A stretch of 64,000 bases of DNA. Origin: Pseudomonas sp. (GTDB lineage Bacteria > Pseudomonadota > Gammaproteobacteria > Pseudomonadales > Pseudomonadaceae). The number at the start of each line of letters is the position of its first letter. Positions within the stretch are counted from its first letter, which is position 1. The notes below the pieces were generated by a model. It searched no databases and was not told the origin of the DNA. It saw only the letters and a list, made by a program, of their open reading frames with translations. The DNA is taken from the NCBI GenBank assembly GCA_030699825.1, contig JAUYKV010000037.1, positions 62,001-126,000 on the forward strand. The letters are read 5' to 3'. A program made the translations under genes and the position numbers. Shown piece after piece: positions 48,650 through 57,443 of the stretch.

Positions 48650-49399
48650 ATGTTATCAGTCAAAGACTTACACGCAAAAGTAGAAGGCCTTGAGATTCTC
48701 AAGGGGCTTGCTATCGAGATCAAGCCCGGCGAAGTGCACGCCATTATGGGCCCCAATGGTTCCGGCAAGAGCACCCTGGGCAATGTGCTCTCGGGCCGCC
48801 CGGGCTATGAAGCCACCGCAGGCGTCATTACCTTCAAGGGCCATGACTTGCTGGCCATGAGCACCGAAGAACGGGCCCGCGAAGGCTTGTTTCTGGCCTT
48901 CCAGTACCCGGTGGAAATTCCCGGCGTGAGCAATATGGAATTTCTCAAGGTCGCGGTCGATGCCAAGCGCAAGCACGCCGGCCAGCCGGCGCTGTCGGCG
49001 GTCGAGTTTATGAAACTGGCCAGGGCTACCAGCCAGCGAGTGGATCTGGATGCGAGCTTTTTAAAGCGCGGGGTTAACGAAGGTTTTTCCGGCGGCGAGA
49101 AAAAGCGCAATGAGATCATGCAGATGATGCTGCTCGAACCTGATTTGTGCATCCTCGATGAAACCGACTCCGGGCTGGATATCGACGCCCTGCAATTGGT
49201 CGCCGAAGGCGTCAACAGCATGCGTGACGGCCAACGCAGCTTTATCGTGGTGACCCACTACCAGCGTCTGCTGGACTACATAGTGCCGGATTTTGTACAT
49301 GTGCTGGCCGATGGCCGTATCGTCAAATCCGGCGACAAGAGCCTGGCCCTCGATTTGGAAGCCAAGGGCTACAGCTGGTTGGAAAGCGGGGTCGCGTGA
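48650..49399 (+). CDS. sufC: Fe-S cluster assembly ATPase SufC
   Basis: A 249-residue ABC-type ATPase that drives conformational change in SufBCD. Walker A is GPNGSGKST (34-42), the signature is FSGGEKKR (the SufC-specific form) and Walker B is LCILDETDSGLD. ATG 48650 is used because the family starts just before the first strand LSVKDLHAKVEG; a TTG at 48611 could add 13 residues. The 5' end is unusually A/T-rich compared with flanking genes. sufD follows after four bases. Confidence 0.97.
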   Translation: MLSVKDLHAKVEGLEILKGLAIEIKPGEVHAIMGPNGSGKSTLGNVLSGRPGYEATAGVITFKGHDLLAMSTEERAREGLFLAFQYPVEIPGVSNMEFLKVAVDAKRKHAGQPALSAVEFMKLARATSQRVDLDASFLKRGVNEGFSGGEKKRNEIMQMMLLEPDLCILDETDSGLDIDALQLVAEGVNSMRDGQRSFIVVTHYQRLLDYIVPDFVHVLADGRIVKSGDKSLALDLEAKGYSWLESGVA

Positions 49400-49403
49400 A
49401 ACC

Positions 49404-50711
49404 ATGACTGACTTTCAAATAAACGCCATCACCCTGGCCGCCGAGCAAAACACTCCGGTCTGGCTGGCCGCCTTGCGTCAACAGGGCGCAGCAGACTGGT
49501 CAGCGGCTACCTGGCCGGGGCGCAAAACCGAATTATGGCAGCACACCACGCTGGCTCCCCTGCAGATCAGCGGTCCGGTTCGCTGGGCCTCGGCGGGCAC
49601 TAGCGACTGGCAGGCCAGCGTCGAAGCCATGCCGCTGGATGCCACCCGCCTGGTATTTATCAACGGCCAGTTCGCGGCCGAGCATTCCAGTCCATTGCCG
49701 CAAGAGGTGGTGCGCTTTGCCGATGCCAATGCCGCGCAGCAACAGCTGATCGAGCAGCATCTGGGCCAGGTGGTCGACGTGCAGCGGCACCTGTTTGCCG
49801 CGCTGAGCAACGCCTGGCTTGCCGACGGTATTCTGGTTCACGTGGCACAAGGTCAAACGCTCGATAAACCGGTGTATCTGCTCAATGTCTCGACCCCCGA
49901 GGCGCAACCCGCGGTGAGCAACCAGCGCGTGCTGGTGGTGCTGGAAGACAGCAGCCAGGCGGAAGTGATCGAGCATTATGTCTCCAGCTCTGCGCAACAG
50001 AACGGCTTCGTCAATTGCCTGACCGAGATAGTGGTGGGTGCCAATGCGCGCCTGCAGCATTACCGCATCAACCTGGAGCAGGAAGACCTGCTGCATGTCG
50101 GCGGCGTGCATGTGGATCTGCAGCGCGATGCGCGTTTTTACGGGTTCACCCTGGCCCAGGGCAGTCGCCTGAAACGCATCGACTATCAGGTCAACCATCG
50201 CGGTCCGGGTGCGCATCTGGAGCTGCATGGCGTCTACCTGCCGCGCAACAAACAGCTGGTCGACTACCACACCAACGTCGAGCACTGCGTGCCGCACTGC
50301 AGCACCCATGAAATTTTCCGCGGCATTATCGGCGACTCGGCCAAGGCGGTATTCAACGGGCGCATTCATATTCATCCCCAGGCGCAGAAGACCCTGGCCG
50401 AGCTCAGCAACAAGAACCTGCTGACCTCGCGCAGCGCCGAGGTCTACACCAAGCCGGAGCTGGAAATCTACGCCGACGATGTGCGCTGCGCCCATGGTGC
50501 AACCATCACCCAGCTCGATCAGACCTCGCTGTTTTACCTGCAGAGCCGCGGGCTGTCCCATGCCGAGGCCATGAGCATGCTCAGTTTCGGCTTTATCAAC
50601 GAGCTGCTTGACCAGGTGCCGGAACCGGCGGTGCAGGCGTACCTGCGCCCGCGCATCGGCGCTCTGCTCGGCCGTGAAACAGCCCATCTGGAGCAACTGA
50701 ACGATGACTGA
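49404..50711 (+). CDS. sufD: Fe-S cluster assembly subunit SufD
   Basis: A 435-residue partner of SufB in the scaffold complex. It shares the C-terminal beta-helix and family segments such as VDYHTNVEHCVPHCSTHEIF, FNGRIHIHPQAQKTLAELSN and EIYADDVRCAHGATI; the last contains the His implicated in cluster assembly in E. coli SufD. The start MTDFQINAITLAAEQNTPVW lies four bases after sufC. The end overlaps sufS by eight bases. Confidence 0.95.
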   Translation: MTDFQINAITLAAEQNTPVWLAALRQQGAADWSAATWPGRKTELWQHTTLAPLQISGPVRWASAGTSDWQASVEAMPLDATRLVFINGQFAAEHSSPLPQEVVRFADANAAQQQLIEQHLGQVVDVQRHLFAALSNAWLADGILVHVAQGQTLDKPVYLLNVSTPEAQPAVSNQRVLVVLEDSSQAEVIEHYVSSSAQQNGFVNCLTEIVVGANARLQHYRINLEQEDLLHVGGVHVDLQRDARFYGFTLAQGSRLKRIDYQVNHRGPGAHLELHGVYLPRNKQLVDYHTNVEHCVPHCSTHEIFRGIIGDSAKAVFNGRIHIHPQAQKTLAELSNKNLLTSRSAEVYTKPELEIYADDVRCAHGATITQLDQTSLFYLQSRGLSHAEAMSMLSFGFINELLDQVPEPAVQAYLRPRIGALLGRETAHLEQLNDD

Positions 50712-51948
50712 GCATGCGCTGCACTCGCTGCCGACCTTCGATGCCGAACAGATCCGCAAGGATTTCCCGATTCTGCACCAGCAGGTCAACGGCCATCCGC
50801 TGGTGTACCTGGACAATGCCGCCACCACGCAAAAGCCCGAGGCGGTGATTCAGGCCATCGTCGACTACTACCGCCAGGACAACAGCAATGTGCACCGTGG
50901 TGCCCACGCCCTGGCCGAACGCGCCACCGAGAAATTCGAGGCGGCGCGCGGCAAGGTCGCCGGTTTGCTCAATGCGCCGCACAGCCGGCAGGTCATCTGG
51001 ACCCGCGGCACCACCGAGGGCATCAACCTGGTGGCCGCCAGTTGGGGGCGCAGTCAGTTGCAGGCCGGCGACCGGATTCTCGTCTCGGCCATGGAACATC
51101 ACTCCAATATCGTGCCCTGGCAGATGGTTGCCGCCGAAACAGGCGCCACGGTCGAGGCGATTCCGGTGGATGCCAGCGGCACGCTGAACATGGCCGCCTT
51201 TGCCGACATGCTTGATGAGCGCGTGCGCATGGTTGCCTGCGCGCAGGTGTCCAACGCCCTGGGCAGCATCAACCCGGTTGAGGACATCGTGCGCATGGCC
51301 CATGCCGTCGGTGCGCTGTGCTTGATCGACGGTGCCCAGGCCATGAGCCACTGGCCGGTGGATGTGCAGGCGCTGGACTGCGACTTTTACGTGTTTTCCG
51401 CCCACAAGCTGTTTGGCCCCACCGGGCTGGGCGTGTTGTATGGCAAGGCCCGATTGCTGGAAAGCATGCCGCCCTACCAGGGCGGCGGCGAGATGATCGA
51501 GTCGGTGAGTTTTGCCGGCACCACCTACAACCAGCTGCCCTACAAGTTTGAAGCCGGCACACCGGATATTGCCGGGGTGATTGGTTTCGGCGCGGCGGTG
51601 GATTATGTACAGGGCCTTGACCGCGAGGCCGCGGCGGCGCACGAACAGGCCTTGCTGGCCTATGCCGAGGCGCGTGCCAAAGCCACGCCGGGGATGCGCC
51701 TGGTGGGCACCGCCGCGCACAAGACCGCGGTCATGAGCTTTTTGCTGGAGGGCGCCCACCCGCACGATGTGGGCATGTTGCTCGATCAGCAGGGCGTGGC
51801 CGTGCGCACCGGCAATCACTGCGCGCAACCGATCATGGAGCAGTTCGGCATTCCCGGCACCGTGCGCGCCAGTTTCAGCATCTACAACACCTTTGCCGAG
51901 GTTGATCGGCTGTTCGAGGCGCTGGCCAAGGTCAGGCAGTTTCTGTAG
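50704..51948 (+). CDS. sufS: Cysteine desulfurase SufS
   Basis: A 414-residue PLP enzyme that takes sulfur from cysteine as a persulfide and hands it to SufE. PLP lysine is K235 in FSAHKLFGPTGLG, the cofactor-stacking His lies in MEHHSNIVPW, and the persulfide cysteine is C373 in RTGNHCAQPIM. It is the only intact cysteine desulfurase gene in the window and closely related to the truncated csdA at 24893-25042. It overlaps sufD, so expression is coupled. Confidence 0.96.
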   Translation: MTEHALHSLPTFDAEQIRKDFPILHQQVNGHPLVYLDNAATTQKPEAVIQAIVDYYRQDNSNVHRGAHALAERATEKFEAARGKVAGLLNAPHSRQVIWTRGTTEGINLVAASWGRSQLQAGDRILVSAMEHHSNIVPWQMVAAETGATVEAIPVDASGTLNMAAFADMLDERVRMVACAQVSNALGSINPVEDIVRMAHAVGALCLIDGAQAMSHWPVDVQALDCDFYVFSAHKLFGPTGLGVLYGKARLLESMPPYQGGGEMIESVSFAGTTYNQLPYKFEAGTPDIAGVIGFGAAVDYVQGLDREAAAAHEQALLAYAEARAKATPGMRLVGTAAHKTAVMSFLLEGAHPHDVGMLLDQQGVAVRTGNHCAQPIMEQFGIPGTVRASFSIYNTFAEVDRLFEALAKVRQFL

Positions 51949-51995
51949 CCAGTGAGTTTCCATACACGGTCAGACAGTTTTTCAGGAGGCATGGC

Positions 51996-52352
51996 ATGAG
52001 TGTTGAATCCTTCGCTCCGAGCCGCCAGGTGGTCACCGTCACCCCGGCCGCTCTGCAACACCTGCGTCGTCAGCTGGCTAGTTCGGCAGGCAAGGCGGTG
52101 CGCATCAGCGTGAAGAAAAGCGGCTGCACCGGCTTTATGTATGTGCTCGATATGGTCGAGCAGGCCGGCGAGAACGACCTGCACTGCCGCCTGGATGAGC
52201 AGATCGAATTGTTCATCGAGCGCGACAGTCTGCCGGTGCTGTCTGGCACGCAAATCGATCTGGTCAGGGAAGGCATCAACAGTCAGATCAGGTTCATCAA
52301 CCCCAACGTCAAAGACCAATGTGGTTGCGGCGAAAGCTTCAGTGTGAGTTAA
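51996..52352 (+). CDS. sufA: A-type Fe-S carrier SufA
   Basis: A 118-residue A-type carrier that receives clusters from SufBCD and passes them to target proteins. The three conserved cysteines are C44 (KKSGCTGFMY) and C109 and C111 (QCGCGESF). AGGAGG lies just before the ATG. It follows sufS by 47 bases and is followed three bases after its stop by sufT. Confidence 0.93.
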   Translation: MSVESFAPSRQVVTVTPAALQHLRRQLASSAGKAVRISVKKSGCTGFMYVLDMVEQAGENDLHCRLDEQIELFIERDSLPVLSGTQIDLVREGINSQIRFINPNVKDQCGCGESFSVS

Positions 52353-52355
52353 AAA

Positions 52356-52889
52356 ATGGAACGACGTATGGTGGTTGCGCAGGCCGATTGCCCGGCGCGC
52401 CGGGTCCCCGATGGCACACCCCTGACCATCCCCAAAGATACCTTTGTGACTATCACCCAGTCTCTGGGGGGTAACTACACGGTGACCTATAAAGGCCAGA
52501 TGGTTCGGATCGATGGCACCGACGCAGCCAATATCGGTCTGGAGCCTGAGCTGCTGAGTTTCCCCGCGCCGACCGATGAGCTGATCCATGAAGCCCAGGT
52601 GTGGGAAGCATTGCGCACGGTGTTCGACCCGGAAATCCCGGTGGATCTGGTCAATCTGGGGCTGATCTACGCGGTTGAAATCGATCAGCATGCCAAGCGC
52701 GTGGATATCCGCATGACCCTGACGGCGCCGGGCTGCGGCATGGGGCCGGTGCTGGTCGGTGATGTGGAGTATCGGGTACGCCTGGTGCCCAACGTCGCCA
52801 CGGTCAAGGTCGAGCTGGTCTTCGATCCGGCATGGAGCCGCGAAATGATGAGCGAAGAAGCGCAGCTCGAAACCGGGATGTTCTTTTGA
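52356..52889 (+). CDS. sufT: SufT, MIP18/DUF59-family Fe-S maturation protein
   Basis: A 177-residue protein. The C-terminal DUF59 domain (about 75-165) has the family marks FDPEIPVDLVNLGLIY and the conserved cysteine C127 in TLTAPGCGMGP. The N-terminal 70 residues form an extra domain found in the SufT type of proteobacteria and Gram-positives. In other bacteria SufT aids maturation of Fe-S proteins when demand is high. Its place between sufA and sufE fits that role. Confidence 0.9.
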   Translation: MERRMVVAQADCPARRVPDGTPLTIPKDTFVTITQSLGGNYTVTYKGQMVRIDGTDAANIGLEPELLSFPAPTDELIHEAQVWEALRTVFDPEIPVDLVNLGLIYAVEIDQHAKRVDIRMTLTAPGCGMGPVLVGDVEYRVRLVPNVATVKVELVFDPAWSREMMSEEAQLETGMFF

Positions 52890-52932
52890 AGGGGCCAGGG
52901 TTCAACGAGTACAGTTTGCGAGGGCCAGGGGT

Positions 52933-53382
52933 ATGAGTCAGTTCGGCACCCAGATCAGCAGCGACGACATCATTGAGACGCTGTCTTTTTTCGATGACTG
53001 GGAAGAGCGCTACAAATACATCATCGACCTGGGCCGCGAACTGCCGTCGCTGGATGCCGCCCAGCGCACCGATGAGCATCTGGTGCGCGGCTGCCAGAGC
53101 CAGGTCTGGCTGGTCAGCCAGCAGCGCGACGACCGCTTGTTCTTCGACGCGGACAGCGATGCCTTTATCGTCAAGGGGCTGCTGGCCGTGGTGTTGGCCG
53201 CCTATAACGGCAAGCGCCCGGCTGACATCCGTGATTTCGATATCGAGCAGTATTTCGAGCAGCTGAACCTGATCAAGCACCTGAGCGTCACCCGCGGCAA
53301 TGGTCTGCGGGCCATGGTCAAACGCATTCAAGAGACCGCCGCCGCGGCCCTCCAGTCACCCGCCGAGGCAGGCGCGCAGTAA
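52933..53382 (+). CDS. sufE: Sulfur acceptor SufE
   Basis: A 149-residue protein that takes persulfide from SufS and delivers it to SufB. The active cysteine is C54 in LVRGCQSQVWL. The family fold is clear from FDDWEERYKYIIDLGRELP at the N terminus. It ends the suf operon. Its TAA stop lies inside the left flank of MITE copy C, five bases before the element, so the operon's 3' end was defined or altered by that insertion. The csdE product at 24486 is a diverged paralogue. Confidence 0.95.
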   Translation: MSQFGTQISSDDIIETLSFFDDWEERYKYIIDLGRELPSLDAAQRTDEHLVRGCQSQVWLVSQQRDDRLFFDADSDAFIVKGLLAVVLAAYNGKRPADIRDFDIEQYFEQLNLIKHLSVTRGNGLRAMVKRIQETAAAALQSPAEAGAQ

Positions 53383-53387
53383 AAGAA

Positions 53388-53463
53388 GGTGATGTCCCCG
53401 TTATCTGTTGAGCCGGATCGCAAAACAGTCATCGCTCATGCAGCAGATAACGGGTACATAGCC
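53388..53463. mobile_element. MITE-like element, copy C (76 bp, lacking the REP core)
   Basis: The ends match copies A and B: left GGTGATGTCCCCGTTATCTG, right TAACGGGTACATAGCC, with the two 23-bp termini pairing at 19 of 23 positions. The 84-bp palindromic core is missing, leaving a simple hairpin. Flanks TAAAAGAA (53380-53387) and TAAAAACT (53464-53471) agree at 5 of 8 bases, a decayed target duplication. It lies directly at the sufE stop, and its hairpin could serve as the operon terminator. Confidence 0.65.
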
Positions 53464-53585
53464 TAAAAACTCATCCAGGCGTGGCCTTGGGTCGCGACCC
53501 AGGCCACCAGCTGCGCGGCCAACCGCAGAACCGGCCGCTCGCGCCAATAGTGCAGGTGATAACCCTGCAGCAGCCCATTGCAGGC
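53463..53585 (-). pseudogene. Possible 3' remnant of a gene (unidentified, perhaps regulator)
   Basis: Reading the minus strand toward a TAG at 53463-53465 gives FDACNGLLQGYHLHYWRERP and then VLRLAAQLVAWVATQ, a plausible end of an alpha/beta protein, loosely like a LysR-family tail. No start and no upstream part remain. It abuts MITE copy C. It could be debris of the block that brought the suf genes, or chance coding-like sequence. Confidence 0.3.
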
Positions 53586-53671
53586 ATCGAATCATTGGCA
53601 GCCGGCGCAGCATGGCTGGCGCCTTGGGGCGCGGGTTTGCAGCTTCCGCGCTGGAGCCTGCGGCTCTGCGC

Positions 53672-53702
53672 TTGCAGCTTGCCGCTGCGAAGGCTGTACA
53701 AT
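53672..53702 (+). promoter_or_regulatory. Candidate dnaE promoter
   Basis: TTGCAG (53672-53677) and TACAAT (53697-53702, preceded by TG) lie about 40 bases before dnaE, with a 19-base spacer. It is in the 358-bp gap 53383-53740, which otherwise holds MITE copy C and possible gene debris. With the suf block inserted, dnaE cannot rely on transcription from rnhB, so a local promoter is expected. Confidence 0.4.
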
Positions 53703-53740
53703 CAGCGCCCTGTCGTCTTTGTGTTTTGTATGGAACTGCC

Positions 53741-56700
53741 ATGACCGCTTCGTTCGTCCATCTGCGTCTGCACACCGAGTTTTCCCTGGTCGATGGTCTG
53801 GTGCGGGTCAAGCCGCTGGTCAAGGCTGTGGCCAGTGCGGGTATGCCGGCGGTGGCGGTCACCGACATGAGCAACATGTGCTCGCTGGTGAAGTTCTACA
53901 AGGCGGCCATGGGCGGCGGGATCAAGCCGATCTGCGGGGCCGATATCTGGCTGGCCAGCGTCGACGAAGACGGTCCGCTGTCGCGCCTGACCCTGCTGGC
54001 GATGAACCCCAAGGGCTACCGCAATCTCACCGAGCTGGTGTCCCGCGGCTGGACCGAGGGGCAAAGCAACGACCAGGTGATCATCCAGCGCGATTGGGTC
54101 AAGGCCGCCGCCGAGGGCTTGATCGCCCTGTCCGGGGCGCGGGAAGGCGAGGTCGGCCAGGCCCTGTTGAATGGCGACCTGGCCGAGGCCGAAGCCCTGT
54201 TGCGCGAGTGGTTGGCGGTGTTCCCCGAGCGTTTCTACCTGGAGGTGCAGCGCACCAGCAGGGTCAACGACGAAGAATACCTGCACCTGGCGGTCGATCT
54301 GGCGGCCAGGGTCGGCGCGCCGCTGGTGGCGACCAACGATGTGCGCTTCCTCAAACAGGACGACTTCGCCGCCCACGAGACCCGCGTGTGCATCGGCGAG
54401 GGCCGCAGCCTGGACGACCCACGGCGGCCGCGCACCTACTCCGATCAGCAGTACCTGAAGACCCCGCAAGAGATGGCCGAGCTGTTCAGCGACCTGCCGG
54501 AGGCGCTGGAAAATACCGTGGAGATCGCCCGGCGCTGCAATATCGAAGTGCAGATGGGCAAGTACTTCCTGCCCGACTTCCCGGTGCCGGCCGGCATGAC
54601 CATGGACGAGTACTTCCGCCAGGTCTCCTTCGACGGCCTCGACGAGCGCCTGGAGGTGTTGCTGCCCAAGGACACCCCGGACTACGACGCGAAGAAGCAG
54701 GTGTATATCGACCGGTTGAATTTCGAGCTGGATATCATCATCCAGATGGGCTTCCCCGGTTACTTCCTGATCGTCATGGACTTCATCAAGTGGGCGAAGA
54801 ATAACGGCGTGCCGGTCGGCCCCGGCCGGGGTTCGGGTGCCGGCTCACTGGTGGCCTACGTACAGAAGATCACCGACCTCGATCCGCTTGCCTATGACCT
54901 GCTGTTCGAGCGCTTCCTCAACCCCGAACGGGTCTCCATGCCCGACTTTGACGTCGACTTCTGCATGGACGGGCGCGACCGGGTCATCGATTACGTGGCC
55001 GAGAAATACGGACGTAACGCAGTCAGCCAGATCATCACCTTCGGCACCATGGCGGCCAAGGCAGTGGTGCGCGACGTGGCGCGAGCCCAGGGCAAGTCCT
55101 ACGGCCTGGCCGACCGCCTGTCGAAGATGATCCCCTTCGAGGTCGGCATGACCCTGGAGAAGGCCTACGAGATGGAGGAGCCGCTGCGCGATTTCCTCAA
55201 GGTCGACGAGGATGCCCGGGAAATCTGGGAAATGTCGCGCAAGCTCGAAGGCATCACCCGTGGCACCGGCAAGCACGCCGGCGGCGTGGTCATCGCGCCG
55301 ACCAAGCTCACCGACTTCTCGCCGATCGCCTGCGACGACGAGGGTGGCGGCCTGGTCACCCAGTTCGACAAGGACGATGTGGAAACCGCCGGTCTGGTCA
55401 AGTTCGACTTCCTCGGCCTGCGCACCCTGACCATCATCAAGTGGGCGCTGGAGACGATCAATCGCGAGCAGGCCAAGCAGGGCCTGCCGGACCTGAACAT
55501 CGACTTCATCCCGCTGGACGACAAACCGACCTTCCTGATGCTGCAGAAGGCCGAGACCACCGCAGTGTTCCAGCTTGAGTCGCGCGGCATGAAGGAGCTG
55601 ATCAAGAAGCTCAAGCCGGACTGCCTGGAAGACATGATCGCTCTGGTGGCGTTGTTCCGTCCCGGCCCGCTGCAGTCGGGCATGGTCGATGACTTCATCA
55701 ACCGCAAGCACGGCCGCGAGCCGATTTCCTACCCGCATCAGGACTACCAGTACCCGGGCCTGGAGCCGGTACTCAAGCCCACCTACGGCATCATCCTGTA
55801 TCAGGAACAGGTGATGCAGATCGCCCAGGTCATGGCTGGCTACACCCTCGGCGGGGCGGACATGCTGCGCCGCGCCATGGGCAAGAAGAAGCCCGAGGAG
55901 ATGGCCAAGCAACGGGGCGGCTTTATCGAGGGCTGCGCGAATAACGGCATCGATGGCGAACTGGCGGGCAACATCTTCGATCTGGTGGAAAAATTCGCCG
56001 GTTACGGCTTCAACAAGTCGCACTCGGCGGCTTATGGCCTGCTCTCTTACCAGACGGCCTGGCTCAAGGCGCACCATCCGGCCGCCTTCATGGCCGCGGT
56101 GTTGTCGGCGGATATGCACAACACCGACAAGGTCGTGACCCTGATCGAGGAGTGCCGCAACATGAAGCTGCGCCTCGATGCGCCGGATGTGAATATTTCC
56201 GACTTCAAGTTCACGGTCAGCGATGAAGGCTGGATCGTCTACGGCCTGGGCGCGATCAAGGGGGTCGGGGAAGGGCCGGTCGAGGCCATCGTCGAGTCGC
56301 GCAAGGATGGCCCGTTCAAGGACCTGTTCGACTTCTGCTCGCGGGTCGACCTCAAGCGCATCAACAAGCGCACCCTGGATGCGCTGATCCGTGGCGGTGC
56401 CCTGGATCGCCTGGGGCCGTATTTTCACGAGGAAATCAAAGCCTATAAGGCCAATATCGATCGCAATCGTGGGGTTCTGCTGGCGGCGATGGAGGAGGCG
56501 GTGCAGGCGGCCGAGCAGACCGCGCGCAGCCATGACAGCGGCCATATGGATCTGTTCGGCGGGGTCTTCGCCGATGCCGAGGCCGATGTCTATGCCAATC
56601 ACCTGAAGGCTCGCGAGCTGTCGCTCAAGGAGCGCCTGAAAGGCGAGAAGGACTGCCTCGGTCTGTACCTGACCGGTCATCCGATCGACGAATACGAAGG

Positions 56701-57259
56701 CGAGGTGCGGCGTTTTGCCCGTCAGCGGATCATCGATCTCAAGCCGGCGCGAGGCGATCAGACGATTGCCGGCCTGATCGTCAACCTGCGGGTGATGAAA
56801 AACAAGAAGGGCGACAAGATGGGCTTCATCACCCTGGATGACCGCTCGGGCCGCATCGAGGCGTCGTTGTTCGCCGAATCCTTTGCCAGCAATCAGGCGC
56901 TGTTGCAGAGCGACGCGCTGGTGGTGGTCGAAGGCGAGGTGAGCAACGATGATTTTTCCGGCGGTCTGCGTTTGCGGGCCAAGCGGGTGATGAGCCTGGA
57001 AGAGGCGCGAACCGGGCTGGCCGACAGCCTGCGCTTGAAGATTGCCGGCAGTGCCCTGCAGGGCGATCGACTGCGCTGGCTGGCGGATCTGTGCAAGCGC
57101 CATCGCGGCGCCTGCCCGATCACCCTGGAATACACCGGCGCGGATGCGCGGGCCATGTTGCAGTTTGGCGAGGGTTGGCGAATCGACCCGGCCGACAGCC
57201 TGATTCAGGCATTGCGTGACCAGTTCGGGCGAGACAACGTCTTTCTGCACTACCGCTGA
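53741..57259 (+). CDS. dnaE: DNA polymerase III alpha subunit
   Basis: A 1172-residue replicative polymerase. The N-terminal PHP domain begins FVHLRLHTEFSLVDGL. The palm-domain catalytic aspartates are in PDFDVDFCMDGRDRVIDYV (D402, D404, D406), and the tandem HhH region and OB fold (TIAGLIVNLRVMKNKKGDKM, near residue 1010) follow. The length matches the Pseudomonas family. ATG 53741 gives the standard N terminus MTASFVHLRLHTEF; an upstream in-frame extension is not protein-like. A terminator-like hairpin follows. Confidence 0.98.
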   Translation: MTASFVHLRLHTEFSLVDGLVRVKPLVKAVASAGMPAVAVTDMSNMCSLVKFYKAAMGGGIKPICGADIWLASVDEDGPLSRLTLLAMNPKGYRNLTELVSRGWTEGQSNDQVIIQRDWVKAAAEGLIALSGAREGEVGQALLNGDLAEAEALLREWLAVFPERFYLEVQRTSRVNDEEYLHLAVDLAARVGAPLVATNDVRFLKQDDFAAHETRVCIGEGRSLDDPRRPRTYSDQQYLKTPQEMAELFSDLPEALENTVEIARRCNIEVQMGKYFLPDFPVPAGMTMDEYFRQVSFDGLDERLEVLLPKDTPDYDAKKQVYIDRLNFELDIIIQMGFPGYFLIVMDFIKWAKNNGVPVGPGRGSGAGSLVAYVQKITDLDPLAYDLLFERFLNPERVSMPDFDVDFCMDGRDRVIDYVAEKYGRNAVSQIITFGTMAAKAVVRDVARAQGKSYGLADRLSKMIPFEVGMTLEKAYEMEEPLRDFLKVDEDAREIWEMSRKLEGITRGTGKHAGGVVIAPTKLTDFSPIACDDEGGGLVTQFDKDDVETAGLVKFDFLGLRTLTIIKWALETINREQAKQGLPDLNIDFIPLDDKPTFLMLQKAETTAVFQLESRGMKELIKKLKPDCLEDMIALVALFRPGPLQSGMVDDFINRKHGREPISYPHQDYQYPGLEPVLKPTYGIILYQEQVMQIAQVMAGYTLGGADMLRRAMGKKKPEEMAKQRGGFIEGCANNGIDGELAGNIFDLVEKFAGYGFNKSHSAAYGLLSYQTAWLKAHHPAAFMAAVLSADMHNTDKVVTLIEECRNMKLRLDAPDVNISDFKFTVSDEGWIVYGLGAIKGVGEGPVEAIVESRKDGPFKDLFDFCSRVDLKRINKRTLDALIRGGALDRLGPYFHEEIKAYKANIDRNRGVLLAAMEEAVQAAEQTARSHDSGHMDLFGGVFADAEADVYANHLKARELSLKERLKGEKDCLGLYLTGHPIDEYEGEVRRFARQRIIDLKPARGDQTIAGLIVNLRVMKNKKGDKMGFITLDDRSGRIEASLFAESFASNQALLQSDALVVVEGEVSNDDFSGGLRLRAKRVMSLEEARTGLADSLRLKIAGSALQGDRLRWLADLCKRHRGACPITLEYTGADARAMLQFGEGWRIDPADSLIQALRDQFGRDNVFLHYR

Positions 57260-57318
57260 TTTTTGAGGCCCCGGCTTCATGGGTCGGTTGCGGCACTTGT
57301 GCGTGGGATGTGAGGGGA

Positions 57319-57342
57319 TCACCGGTATTCGGTGACTTTTAT
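57319..57342 (+). terminator. Intrinsic terminator after dnaE
   Basis: Stem TCACCG / CGGTGA with loop GTATT, followed by CTTTTAT, about 60 bases past the dnaE stop. Outer bases GGGA(T) and (A)TCCC may extend the fold. Confidence 0.65.
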
Positions 57343-57443
57343 CCCAACCCGAGTGTCGACCTGAATGCGCCTGTTCCTATAAGGTAGGCGCGAAACGGAT
57401 ACAGCTCCCCGGCCGCATGGCCGTCGACGCAAGACGGATGACT

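Noticed and set aside
54845..57322. An 825-codon open frame antisense to dnaE
   Set aside because: Composition (His, Gln, Arg, Leu-rich) is that of a reverse-strand shadow, while the plus strand is unmistakably DnaE.
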